A DNA stretch of 64,000 nucleotides from an uncultured Eubacterium sp. (GTDB lineage: Bacteria > Bacillota > Clostridia > Lachnospirales > Lachnospiraceae): assembly GCA_910583555.1 (NCBI GenBank), contig CAJTXO010000018.1, positions 22,831 through 86,830 on the forward strand. Reading direction: 5' to 3'. This document shows, one piece after another, positions 17,980 through 26,057 of this stretch (within the stretch, counting starts at the first letter, position 1; each line of letters begins with the position of its first letter). The position numbers and the translations under genes were made by a program. Below the pieces are notes generated by a model. It was not told the origin of the DNA and made no database searches. It worked only from the letters and a program-made list of their open reading frames with translations.

Positions 17980-20154
17980 ATGGGTATTCGAATGAGCGGT
18001 CTTTCTTCAGGGCTTGATACAGAGGCGATCGTAGGGGCGCTGATGTCTGCCCAGAGCCTGAAGAAGACAAAGATTGAAAGAAATAAGACGAAGCTTGAGT
18101 GGAAACAGACCAAATGGGCTGAGTTAAATACGAAGTTGTATAAGCTGTACACAGAACATGTTTCCAAGATGCGCCTGCAATCTTCATACCAGACGAAGAA
18201 AGCGGCAGTTTCCGACCCGACGAAAGCGAATGTAACGGCGAAAAATGGCGCGGTAAACGGAAGTTACACGTTGGAGATCCAGAACATCGCAACGACACAG
18301 TATCTGAGCGGGGCTAAGATCAATGCGGAATCAGTAACGGATAAACTGGTAGACATAGATTCATCGCTGTTAAACAAGGAAATCGAGATCACGAACGGCG
18401 ATAAGACGACGAAATTCGCGGTGACGGCGAATTCCACGATCTCTGATTTTACAAAGGCGCTGCAGGACGCAGGATTGAATGCCAGTTTCGATATGGATCA
18501 GAAGCGCTTTTTTATCAGCAGCAAGGACAGCGGTTTGGGAAATTCGTTCTCCATTACGACAACCGGCCTGACAGCTGCCGAGGTGTCAGGAAGAGAAGCG
18601 ATCCGTAATGCTGTTGGCTATGACAAGATGTCAAAGGACAATAAAAAGATCGTCGATGAGGCGATGCAGACACTCCAGACATCGGGCGTAGGAACAGATG
18701 ATTACAATAAAGCACTTGATTCCCTGGCGAAAGCTGCCTATGATTCGAAAAAGACAGCGACGGAGTCCGCAGCGGCAAAATATGTGCAGGCGAAGCTTTA
18801 TACTGAGAACTACGCGACGTACGAAACACAGGCCAAAGATGACCTGAAAGCTTCTTATTACGACGATGCCGGAGATCTGCTGGTTGGAAGAACAGAGGAA
18901 GAATACAATAAAGCAGTAAAGGCAAAGGCGGATGAACTGACGACAAATTATGTCAACACGCAGATGAGCACGAATAACGATGTGAAACTGCAGGTGGATG
19001 CAGCTGCTTTCTCCGGAAAGACAGTAGCTGAGATCCAGGCAATAGGCGGCGAAGGCCTGAATAAATACTATGCAAAAGATGGTGGCGCGCTGGAAATCGA
19101 GGCGTTTGACGGAACGAATACCTTTAGTGAGAGCGGCATCAAGTCGGCGATCACGGCTGATGTTCAGAATTACGCGAGCATTACAGACCGTAACGACACG
19201 CTTTCCGGATCCGCGCTCGGCGGACTTGGACTGGCGGACATTTCCGTAGATGCTGATGGTAAGACTACAGTGAACGGTGGAGCGAATGATTCAAGTAACG
19301 CGCTGATGCCGAAGGGCATGTCCCTGGTAGAGGCTTCGGACAGCGTGATCCTGTTGAACGGGGCGGAACTTACATCTTCCACTTCGACGGTTTCAGCAAA
19401 CGGACTGGACATCGAATTGACAGGTCTGACGAAGAATGACGGGCCGATCACGTTCTCCGTTTCGAATGACGTAGACAGCGTATATAACTCGGTGAAGGCA
19501 TTCCTGAAAGAGTATAATGAGATTATGAAAGAGATGAAAACCCTTTACAATGCTGAATCCGCGAAAGGGTATGAACCTCTTACGAGCGCACAGAAAAAGG
19601 AGATGTCAGATGACGATGTCAAACTTTGGGAAGACAAGATCAAAAATTCCCTGCTCCGCAATGACTCAACGCTCGGCAGTTTAATGTCCAGTATGCGTTC
19701 CGCGATGATGAGTCAGGTGACATATGAAGGGAAGTCGTATTCCCTTGCCAGCTTTGGTATTATGACGTCGACGGATTACACCGAGGGCGGTCTGCTCCAT
19801 ATCTACGGAGATGCTGATGACGCGGTGTACGCGGATCAGGAAGATAAGCTGAAAAAAGCGTTGTCAGACGATCCGGATGCGGTGATGAATGTGCTGTCGG
19901 GTATCTTCGAGAATCTGCGTACGACGATGAGCCAGAAGATGGCGGGAAGCAAGACCAGCAGCGCGATGACGTTCTATAACGACATCACGATGAAGGACCA
20001 GCTCAAGTCATACGAGAAAGACATCAAGGCATGGGAGAAGAAGCTGGCCAGCATGGAAGATGCGTATTACAAGAAATTTACAGCGATGGAAGTGGCACTT
20101 TCCAAGTTGCAGTCCCAGCAGAATTCACTGGCAGGACTGTTTGGTGGAAATTAA
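17980..20154 (+). CDS. fliD: Flagellar filament cap protein FliD (HAP2)
   Basis: FliD forms the distal cap under which flagellin polymerises. The N-terminus MGIRMSGLSSGLDTEAIVGALMSAQ with KIERNKTKLEWKQTKWAELNTKL matches the FliD N domain. The C-terminus has MTFYNDITMKDQLKSYEKDIKAWEKKLASMEDAYYKKFTAMEVALSKLQSQQNSLAGLF, the FliD C domain. At 724 residues it is long because of an Ala/Lys/Asp-rich helical insert (about 200-330). It is a likely additional glycosylation target. GGAGG precedes the ATG. Confidence 0.95.
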   Translation: MGIRMSGLSSGLDTEAIVGALMSAQSLKKTKIERNKTKLEWKQTKWAELNTKLYKLYTEHVSKMRLQSSYQTKKAAVSDPTKANVTAKNGAVNGSYTLEIQNIATTQYLSGAKINAESVTDKLVDIDSSLLNKEIEITNGDKTTKFAVTANSTISDFTKALQDAGLNASFDMDQKRFFISSKDSGLGNSFSITTTGLTAAEVSGREAIRNAVGYDKMSKDNKKIVDEAMQTLQTSGVGTDDYNKALDSLAKAAYDSKKTATESAAAKYVQAKLYTENYATYETQAKDDLKASYYDDAGDLLVGRTEEEYNKAVKAKADELTTNYVNTQMSTNNDVKLQVDAAAFSGKTVAEIQAIGGEGLNKYYAKDGGALEIEAFDGTNTFSESGIKSAITADVQNYASITDRNDTLSGSALGGLGLADISVDADGKTTVNGGANDSSNALMPKGMSLVEASDSVILLNGAELTSSTSTVSANGLDIELTGLTKNDGPITFSVSNDVDSVYNSVKAFLKEYNEIMKEMKTLYNAESAKGYEPLTSAQKKEMSDDDVKLWEDKIKNSLLRNDSTLGSLMSSMRSAMMSQVTYEGKSYSLASFGIMTSTDYTEGGLLHIYGDADDAVYADQEDKLKKALSDDPDAVMNVLSGIFENLRTTMSQKMAGSKTSSAMTFYNDITMKDQLKSYEKDIKAWEKKLASMEDAYYKKFTAMEVALSKLQSQQNSLAGLFGGN

Positions 20155-20180
20155 GAAATTGGTCGATAGTATAATATGTT

Positions 20181-20215
20181 ACATAAAGGGCAAGAATGAT
20201 TCTTGCTCTTTATGT
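20181..20215 (+). other. Strong 16-bp hairpin between fliD and fliS
   Basis: ACATAAAGGGCAAGAA and its near-perfect complement (one G-T pair) flank a 3-base loop TGA. The 3' side is not followed by a T-run. It may protect or process the fliD message end, or partly terminate. Confidence 0.55.
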
Positions 20216-20307
20216 GGTATATAAATGTTCGATAGAGAGGGAAATCTATCTGTTGTTCTTTTTCCCATATACAAGATGCGCAGGGATCGCGCAGGAACGG
20301 AGGAGTA

Positions 20308-20685
20308 ATGGATAACAATATAGCAAATGCATATCAGAGAAATGCGATCATGACGGCTACGCCGGCGGAGCTTACACTCATGCTTTATGATGGGGCGATC
20401 AAGTTTTGCAACATCGGGATGATGGCGATTGAGAAGAAAGAGATTGAGAAGGCGAATACAAATCTGAAAAAGGCGCAGGCGATCATCACAGAACTCAGGG
20501 TGACTCTGGATCATAAGTACGAAGTGTGGGAGGACTTTGAAAGGGTGTATGATTATATATACCGTAAGCTTGTGGAGGCAAATATCCATAAAGATGCGGA
20601 GGCTTTGGAAGAAGCGCTGAAGCGTATCAGGGAGATGCGGGATACGTGGAAAGAAGTGATGCGCAAAAATGCTGAAAAGGCGTAG
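20308..20685 (+). CDS. fliS: Flagellin export chaperone FliS
   Basis: FliS binds the C-terminal helices of flagellin and keeps it unpolymerised until export; in Bacillus it also works with FliW and CsrA. The 125-residue protein shows the family start NNIANAYQRNAIMTATPAELTLMLYDGAIKF and the long helices with DFERVYDYIYRKLVEANIHKD. GGAGGAG precedes the ATG. Confidence 0.95.
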   Translation: MDNNIANAYQRNAIMTATPAELTLMLYDGAIKFCNIGMMAIEKKEIEKANTNLKKAQAIITELRVTLDHKYEVWEDFERVYDYIYRKLVEANIHKDAEALEEALKRIREMRDTWKEVMRKNAEKA

Positions 20686-20776
20686 CCGCCAACAGTAAAA
20701 TAGTAAACGGCAAAATGGCTGGCAGCAAAGTAATCGGCTTTCCATAGCCGTAGAGATTAAGATAGGATGTGACGGG

Positions 20777-21271
20777 ATGGAACAGGAGAATAATAATAGC
20801 GTTTATGTGAATATGATGGTAGATTCACTGGACAGAAAAAAACGGATCCTCGAATACATTTTGGTAAAAACGAGGGAACAGGAGAGTTTATTAAAGGATG
20901 AGGAGATGGATCCGGAGGCTTTTCGGGCTATTATAGATGAAAAAGGGGAGCAGATTGACGAATTAAATAAAATAGATGAGGGTTTTGACACGCTGTTTTC
21001 CTATGTAGAAAAGGAAATCAAAGAAAATCGTATGACTTATCGGAAGCAGATTGAACAAATGCAGCAGCTAATCGGTGATGTGTCAGAACTGGGCATTCAG
21101 ATTCAGGCGTTAGAGCATCAGAATAGCGGGCATTTTAAGGTATATCTGGCGAATCAGAGGAAGTTGATTCGGGATTTTAATGTGAACAGCAGAACGACGA
21201 CCAGCTATTATCAAAATATGGCCAATGTTCCGAAGACAGAGCAGTCTTATTTTTTTAATAAGACGAAATAA
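20777..21271 (+). CDS. FliT/FlgN-like flagellar chaperone
   Basis: All-helical, charged protein of 164 residues (SLDRKKRILEYILVKTREQESLL ... EKGEQIDELNKIDEGFDTLFSYVEKEI) with a C-terminal SYYQNM..V..TEQSYFFNKTK tail. This is the layout of FlgN/FliT-family export chaperones. The family is too degenerate in sequence to tell the client. Its position after fliD-fliS and before flagellin is the FliT position, so FliD is the likeliest client. It is the last gene before the sigma-28 promoter of flagellin copy one. Confidence 0.75.
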   Translation: MEQENNNSVYVNMMVDSLDRKKRILEYILVKTREQESLLKDEEMDPEAFRAIIDEKGEQIDELNKIDEGFDTLFSYVEKEIKENRMTYRKQIEQMQQLIGDVSELGIQIQALEHQNSGHFKVYLANQRKLIRDFNVNSRTTTSYYQNMANVPKTEQSYFFNKTK

Positions 21272-21296
21272 GAAAATAATTTTTTGGGAAATAGGG

Positions 21297-21325
21297 TTAA
21301 GTTTTCATTGGTCACTCCGATATAT
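21297..21325 (+). promoter_or_regulatory. Sigma-28 promoter of flagellin copy 1
   Basis: GGGTTAAG with TTAAG at 21297-21301, and CCGATATAT at 21317-21325, spacing 20. Copies 2 and 3 have the same boxes at the same spacing, which fixes the motif. Confidence 0.85.
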
Positions 21326-21363
21326 ATAATGTCTATTAGAAAAGACAACTGGTTAATAACTAT

Positions 21364-21493
21364 AGCAATTGGTGGATTTTACTGCCGGGCCCCGTGGGCC
21401 CGTGGGTCCGCAGAAGGAGTTGCCATTGCTTTAGATATTATGATAAAGACTAAAATGATGTCGGCAGGGAAGCCGATACAAATTTCAAGGAGG
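21364..21493 (+). promoter_or_regulatory. Structured flagellin leader, predicted CsrA site (copy 1)
   Basis: An upstream stem pairs AGCAAT..GG (21364-21372) with CCATTGCT (21423-21430). It encloses a G/C-rich loop longer than in the other copies (repeated GGGCCC). A second hairpin is GTCGGC-AGGGAA-GCCGAT (21460-21477), with GGA in its loop, followed by the AAGGAGG ribosome site (21487-21493). Two nearby GGA sites, one overlapping the Shine-Dalgarno, are what CsrA needs to bridge and block translation. Confidence 0.6.
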
Positions 21494-21501
21494 AATGAAT
21501 T

Positions 21502-22317
21502 ATGATCGTACAGCACAATATTACATCAATGAACGCCAACAGACAGTTGGGAATCGTAGGAAACAATCTTACAAAGGCTACAGAGAAACTGGCAAGTGGT
21601 TACAGAGTAAACCGCGCAGCAGATGATGCAGCAGGACTTTCCATTTCCGAGAAGATGAGAGCACAGGTTCGTGGTTTGAACAGGGCTTCTGACAATGCAC
21701 AGGATGGTATCTCCCTGATCCAGACAGCTGAGGGAGCTATGGAGCAGCAGCATGCGATCCTTCAGAGAACGCGTGAGCTGGTAGTTCAGGCATCGAATAC
21801 TGGTACATTAGAGGCTACCAAAGAGAACGATTTCCAGAAGATCCAGGATGAGATCAATGAGTTGAAAGGCGAGTATGAGCGTATCAACAAAGATACGGAG
21901 TTCAACAAGAAGACATTGTTGGATAATAGTTACAGCAACCAGTTCCTTCAGATTGGAGCGAACAGTGGCCAGGGTATCAGCGTAACGATTTCCAAGACTT
22001 CCTGGGCAGCAGTAAGCATTACGACAGCTACTGGTTCTACGAACTCTTCAAAACTGGCCGTAGTAGATTCGATGCTGTCAAAAGTATCTACGATGCGTTC
22101 TAAACTGGGTGCGATCCAGAACCGTCTGGAGTACACCATCAAAGTGGATGACAACACAGCAGAGAACCTGCAGTCAGCAGAGAGCCGTATTCGTGATACA
22201 GATATGGCTGATGAGATGACGAGATTCTCCAAGGAGAGCATCCTTCAGCAGGCAGCTACTTCGATGCTTGCTCAGGCAAATCAGGCAAATCAGGGAGTAC
22301 TTTCACTTTTACAGTAA
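21502..22317 (+). CDS. Flagellin, copy 1
   Basis: Filament subunit of 271 residues, short even for Clostridia. The N-terminal D0/D1 (MIVQHNITSMNANRQLGIVG ... AADDAAGLSISEKMRAQVRGL) and C-terminal D1/D0 (ESRIRDTDMADEMTRFSKES ... ANQGVLSLLQ) are canonical. The surface-exposed centre is only about 45 residues and Ser/Thr-rich (SITTATGSTNSS, about 172-183), the natural place for O-linked glycans made by the downstream island. Copy 1 differs from the others only at the 3' end and in its leader and terminator. Confidence 0.97.
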   Translation: MIVQHNITSMNANRQLGIVGNNLTKATEKLASGYRVNRAADDAAGLSISEKMRAQVRGLNRASDNAQDGISLIQTAEGAMEQQHAILQRTRELVVQASNTGTLEATKENDFQKIQDEINELKGEYERINKDTEFNKKTLLDNSYSNQFLQIGANSGQGISVTISKTSWAAVSITTATGSTNSSKLAVVDSMLSKVSTMRSKLGAIQNRLEYTIKVDDNTAENLQSAESRIRDTDMADEMTRFSKESILQQAATSMLAQANQANQGVLSLLQ

Positions 22318-22387
22318 TCTTATTCGTAAAGGTCTGGTATGATTTAGATTTGTGTTTGATAACTGGCTATAATTTGTGCAAGTTAAT

Positions 22388-22449
22388 AGCACCCCGATCA
22401 AGTAAATTACTTAGTTATTTGAGTGCTTTGCTTAGCGGGGTGCTTTTTT
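22388..22449 (+). terminator. Rho-independent terminator of flagellin copy 1
   Basis: AGCACCCCG (22388-22396) pairs with CGGGGTGCT (22436-22444), followed by a run of T. It closes the first unit. The rest of the 370-base gap holds the copy 2 promoter and leader and nothing else I can see. Confidence 0.85.
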
Positions 22450-22510
22450 CTGTGAACATGTAAAGGCGTATTTCTATTAACAGAAAAATGAAAAAAGAAC
22501 GAGATAGGGG

Positions 22511-22539
22511 TTAAGTATGCAGGATGGACTCCGATATAT
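22511..22539 (+). promoter_or_regulatory. Sigma-28 promoter of flagellin copy 2
   Basis: GGGGTTAAG with TTAAG at 22511-22515 and CCGATATAT at 22531-22539, spacing 20. Confidence 0.87.
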
Positions 22540-22568
22540 ATAATGTCAAGCAAGAAGATAATAACTAA

Positions 22569-22679
22569 AACAAGTGGCAAGTTTTGATGCCGGACCCGCA
22601 AAGGAGTTTGCCACTGTTTTAGATATTATGATAAAAAAGAATAAAGTCGGCAGGGAAGCCGATACAAATTTCAAGGAGG
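22569..22679 (+). promoter_or_regulatory. Structured flagellin leader, predicted CsrA site (copy 2)
   Basis: An upstream stem AAC..AGTGGCAA pairs with TTGCCACTGTT (22607-22617) around CGGACCCGCAAAGGAG, which holds two more GGA triplets. The downstream hairpin GTCGGC-AGGGAA-GCCGAT lies at 22646-22663 and AAGGAGG at 22673-22679. The upstream stem uses different base pairs from copy 1, so pairing rather than sequence is kept. Confidence 0.62.
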
Positions 22680-22687
22680 AATGAATT

Positions 22688-23503
22688 ATGATCGTACAGC
22701 ACAATATTACATCAATGAACGCCAACAGACAGTTGGGAATCGTAGGAAACAATCTTACAAAGGCTACAGAGAAACTGGCAAGTGGTTACAGAGTAAACCG
22801 CGCAGCAGATGATGCAGCAGGACTTTCCATTTCCGAGAAGATGAGAGCACAGGTTCGTGGTTTGAACAGGGCTTCTGACAATGCACAGGATGGTATCTCC
22901 CTGATCCAGACAGCTGAGGGAGCTATGGAGCAGCAGCATGCGATCCTTCAGAGAACGCGTGAGCTGGTAGTTCAGGCATCGAATACTGGTACATTAGAGG
23001 CTACCAAAGAGAACGATTTCCAGAAGATCCAGGATGAGATCAATGAGTTGAAAGGCGAGTATGAGCGTATCAACAAAGATACGGAGTTCAACAAGAAGAC
23101 ATTGTTGGATAATAGTTACAGCAACCAGTTCCTTCAGATTGGAGCGAACAGTGGCCAGGGTATCAGCGTAACGATTTCCAAGACTTCCTGGGCAGCAGTA
23201 AGCATTACGACAGCTACTGGTTCTACGAACTCTTCAAAACTGGCCGTAGTAGATTCGATGCTGTCAAAAGTATCTACGATGCGTTCTAAACTGGGTGCGA
23301 TCCAGAACCGTCTGGAGTACACCATCAAAGTGGATGACAACACAGCAGAGAACCTGCAGTCAGCAGAGAGCCGTATTCGTGATACAGATATGGCTGATGA
23401 GATGACGAGATTCTCCAAGGAGAGCATCCTTCAGCAGGCAGCTACTTCGATGCTTGCTCAGGCAAATCAGGCAAACCAGGGAGTGCTTTCGCTCTTACAG
23501 TAA
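22688..23503 (+). CDS. Flagellin, copy 2
   Basis: Encodes the same 271-residue protein as copies 1 and 3. The DNA appears identical to copy 3 over the whole gene and to copy 1 except near the 3' end, where AAC, GTG, TCG and CTC replace AAT, GTA, TCA and CTT. Same start context (AAGGAGG, 8 bases before ATG). An out-of-frame ATG overlaps the end of the ribosome site in all copies. Confidence 0.97.
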   Translation: MIVQHNITSMNANRQLGIVGNNLTKATEKLASGYRVNRAADDAAGLSISEKMRAQVRGLNRASDNAQDGISLIQTAEGAMEQQHAILQRTRELVVQASNTGTLEATKENDFQKIQDEINELKGEYERINKDTEFNKKTLLDNSYSNQFLQIGANSGQGISVTISKTSWAAVSITTATGSTNSSKLAVVDSMLSKVSTMRSKLGAIQNRLEYTIKVDDNTAENLQSAESRIRDTDMADEMTRFSKESILQQAATSMLAQANQANQGVLSLLQ

Positions 23504-23580
23504 TCTTTATTTGTAGAGGGTTGAGTATGACTTAGCGGTTATGTTTGATAAGCGAATCTAATTTGTGCAAGTCGAGAACG

Positions 23581-23637
23581 TCTCCGATAAGTGACATATT
23601 CGGTAATTCGAGTAGTTTGCTTATCGGGGATATTTTT
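23581..23637 (+). terminator. Rho-independent terminator of flagellin copy 2
   Basis: TCTCCGATAAG (23581-23591) pairs with CTTATCGGGGA (23620-23630) with one wobble, followed by TATTTTT. The rest of the 363-base gap is the copy 3 promoter and leader. Confidence 0.8.
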
Positions 23638-23689
23638 GTTTATATGTGTATATTGGAAAAGAATGGGCAAATAAAAAAACGGATAGGGG

Positions 23690-23718
23690 TTAAGTTTGTA
23701 TAAAAGACACCGATATAT
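23690..23718 (+). promoter_or_regulatory. Sigma-28 promoter of flagellin copy 3
   Basis: GGGGTTAAG with TTAAG at 23690-23694 and CCGATATAT at 23710-23718, spacing 20. Confidence 0.87.
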
Positions 23719-23747
23719 ATAATGTCAAATAAAAAGATAATAACTAA

Positions 23748-23858
23748 AGCAAGTGGCAAGTTTTGATGCCGGACCCGCAAAGGAGTTTGCCACTGTTTTA
23801 GATATTATGATAAAAAAGAATAAAGTCGGCAGGGAAGCCGATACAAATTTCAAGGAGG
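23748..23858 (+). promoter_or_regulatory. Structured flagellin leader, predicted CsrA site (copy 3)
   Basis: Nearly identical to the copy 2 leader: stem AGTGGCAA/TTGCCACT, GGA-bearing loop, hairpin GTCGGC-AGGGAA-GCCGAT at 23825-23842 and AAGGAGG at 23852-23858. Confidence 0.62.
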
Positions 23859-23866
23859 AATGAATT

Positions 23867-24682
23867 ATGATCGTACAGCACAATATTACATCAATGAACG
23901 CCAACAGACAGTTGGGAATCGTAGGAAACAATCTTACAAAGGCTACAGAGAAACTGGCAAGTGGTTACAGAGTAAACCGCGCAGCAGATGATGCAGCAGG
24001 ACTTTCCATTTCCGAGAAGATGAGAGCACAGGTTCGTGGTTTGAACAGGGCTTCTGACAATGCACAGGATGGTATCTCCCTGATCCAGACAGCTGAGGGA
24101 GCTATGGAGCAGCAGCATGCGATCCTTCAGAGAACGCGTGAGCTGGTAGTTCAGGCATCGAATACTGGTACATTAGAGGCTACCAAAGAGAACGATTTCC
24201 AGAAGATCCAGGATGAGATCAATGAGTTGAAAGGCGAGTATGAGCGTATCAACAAAGATACGGAGTTCAACAAGAAGACATTGTTGGATAATAGTTACAG
24301 CAACCAGTTCCTTCAGATTGGAGCGAACAGTGGCCAGGGTATCAGCGTAACGATTTCCAAGACTTCCTGGGCAGCAGTAAGCATTACGACAGCTACTGGT
24401 TCTACGAACTCTTCAAAACTGGCCGTAGTAGATTCGATGCTGTCAAAAGTATCTACGATGCGTTCTAAACTGGGTGCGATCCAGAACCGTCTGGAGTACA
24501 CCATCAAAGTGGATGACAACACAGCAGAGAACCTGCAGTCAGCAGAGAGCCGTATTCGTGATACAGATATGGCTGATGAGATGACGAGATTCTCCAAGGA
24601 GAGCATCCTTCAGCAGGCAGCTACTTCGATGCTTGCTCAGGCAAATCAGGCAAACCAGGGAGTGCTTTCGCTCTTACAGTAA
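23867..24682 (+). CDS. Flagellin, copy 3
   Basis: Same 271-residue protein as copies 1 and 2, DNA apparently identical to copy 2. It has its own promoter, leader and terminator, so all three genes should be expressed independently. The glycan-modification island starts 160 bases downstream. Confidence 0.97.
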   Translation: MIVQHNITSMNANRQLGIVGNNLTKATEKLASGYRVNRAADDAAGLSISEKMRAQVRGLNRASDNAQDGISLIQTAEGAMEQQHAILQRTRELVVQASNTGTLEATKENDFQKIQDEINELKGEYERINKDTEFNKKTLLDNSYSNQFLQIGANSGQGISVTISKTSWAAVSITTATGSTNSSKLAVVDSMLSKVSTMRSKLGAIQNRLEYTIKVDDNTAENLQSAESRIRDTDMADEMTRFSKESILQQAATSMLAQANQANQGVLSLLQ

Positions 24683-24755
24683 TCTTTATTTGTAGAGGGT
24701 TGAGTATGACTTAGCGGTTATGTTTGATAAGCGAATCTAATTTGTGCAAGTCGAG

Positions 24756-24819
24756 AGTGTCCCCGATATAAGTAACATACTTAGCAATCTGAGTACCTTA
24801 CTTAGCGGGGGCACTTTTT
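24756..24819 (+). terminator. Rho-independent terminator of flagellin copy 3
   Basis: AGTGTCCCCG (24756-24765) pairs with CGGGGGCACT (24806-24815) with one wobble, followed by TTTTT. It separates flagellin from the first glycosyltransferase gene, for which I see no clear promoter of its own; read-through may feed the island. Confidence 0.82.
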
Positions 24820-24845
24820 ACTTATGGAAAGGAGTTTACGTTGTC

Positions 24846-26057
24846 GTGAAGGTATTGTTGTATGAGTGGAATGCTTATATGCAAAGTGATTTAGAGGAAG
24901 TGCTGAAACGAATGGGTTTTATTTGTGAGACGTTTTCATGTCAGATGGATGGTGAAGACGTGTGTGTAGAGGATCCATATGTCATACGGAATTTCAGAAA
25001 GATTTTGCATGAGGGGCATTTTGATGTTGCAATGTCTTTTAATTATTGGACATCAATCGCAGTTGCCTGTGACAAGGAACATATTCCATATATTGCATGG
25101 GGGTATGACAGTCCATTGTCAGTTAAGATTGAGAAGACACTTTCGTATCCGATGAATTATCTGTTTGTATTTGATAAAGACCAACTGACTTATTATAGAG
25201 AACTAGGATTTAAAAATGTATATCATCTTCCTTTAGCGGTAAATACGGAACGCCTGGACAAGCTTCGGCTGAGCGAGGAGGAAAATAAGAATTTTGCGGC
25301 AGATATTTCATTCGTGGGAAACATGTATGGATCGGATTACAATAGCCTGCGTTGTGTTTTGACCGATTATGAAAGAGGATATTTTGAGAGCCTGATCGAA
25401 ACGCAGTATCGAATTTATGGCGATTATTTTATTGATGAACTGATTTCAGATGAGATGCTGGATGTCATGCAGAAGCGGATAAAAAAAGAGGTTAAATACT
25501 GGTCAGATACAGCGGGGAAGGCGCCTAAATTGGAATTTCGCCGTTGGGTCACGATGTTAATTGCAAGGGAAGTGACAAGGCGGGAACGGCTTTTGATCGT
25601 GTCTACCCTTTCGAAGAGGCATTCGTTTAAATTTTATTCTCCCAATGAGGAAAAGCTGCTTTCCCATGTTGAATATCTGGGGACAGTCAGCAGCCATTCC
25701 GGTGCGCCTAAAGTATTCAGGGCCAGCAAAATCAACCTGAACATGACATATAAGCAGATTACGGTAGGGATGCCGCTTCGTGTACTTGATATTATGGGGG
25801 CGGGAGGATTTTTAATGAGTAATTACCAGGAAGAACTGGTAGAAAATTTCCGTCCTGGCGTGGATTGTGTCATATATGAGAGCGTGGAGGACGCGATAGA
25901 AAAGGCGGATTATTATTTGGCACATGAAGATGAGCGGTTGGAGATCGCCCATAACGGACATGAAGCTGTAAAGAGATTTTCTTATGAAAATCAACTGGAC
26001 AAGATATTCCAAACTGTACTGGGAGATCAATACCGCCAGTCCAGTTCATTAAGGTAA
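24846..26057 (+). CDS. CgeB-like glycosyltransferase
   Basis: 403-residue GT-B-type protein of the CgeB / Glyco_trans_1_2 group. The N half is a Rossmann domain (MKVLLYEWNAYMQSDLEEVL ... FNYWTSIAVACDKEHIPYIAWGYDSP). The C half has the nucleotide-sugar part (GAPKVFRASKINLNMTYKQI, GMPLRVLDIMGAGGFLMSNY, YYLAHEDERLEIAHNGHEAV). Directly after the flagellin genes such proteins are usually flagellin glycosyltransferases; here that is inferred from position. GTG start at 24846, with GGAG 11 bases before it. The 3' end overlaps the convergent small gene by 31 bases. Confidence 0.8.
   Translation: MKVLLYEWNAYMQSDLEEVLKRMGFICETFSCQMDGEDVCVEDPYVIRNFRKILHEGHFDVAMSFNYWTSIAVACDKEHIPYIAWGYDSPLSVKIEKTLSYPMNYLFVFDKDQLTYYRELGFKNVYHLPLAVNTERLDKLRLSEEENKNFAADISFVGNMYGSDYNSLRCVLTDYERGYFESLIETQYRIYGDYFIDELISDEMLDVMQKRIKKEVKYWSDTAGKAPKLEFRRWVTMLIAREVTRRERLLIVSTLSKRHSFKFYSPNEEKLLSHVEYLGTVSSHSGAPKVFRASKINLNMTYKQITVGMPLRVLDIMGAGGFLMSNYQEELVENFRPGVDCVIYESVEDAIEKADYYLAHEDERLEIAHNGHEAVKRFSYENQLDKIFQTVLGDQYRQSSSLR

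Larger units (their letters stand above)
21502..24682 (+). repeat. Tandem triplicate flagellin genes
   Basis: Three flagellin units start at 21502, 22688 and 23867 (periods 1186 and 1179 bases). The coding sequences look identical except for four synonymous changes in the last ten codons of copy 1. Copies 2 and 3 also share about 75 bases after the stop and nearly the whole leader. Each unit has its own sigma-28 promoter, leader and terminator. Confidence 0.95.

Noticed and set aside
21364..21493. Riboswitch in the flagellin leaders
   Set aside because: No conserved core of any riboswitch class I know, including cyclic-di-GMP types; the GGA hairpin next to the ribosome site is better explained by CsrA.
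24756..24775. Sigma-28 promoter for the first glycosyltransferase
   Set aside because: CCGATATAA occurs here but inside the flagellin terminator stem, and no TTAAG box lies at the 20-21 base spacing.
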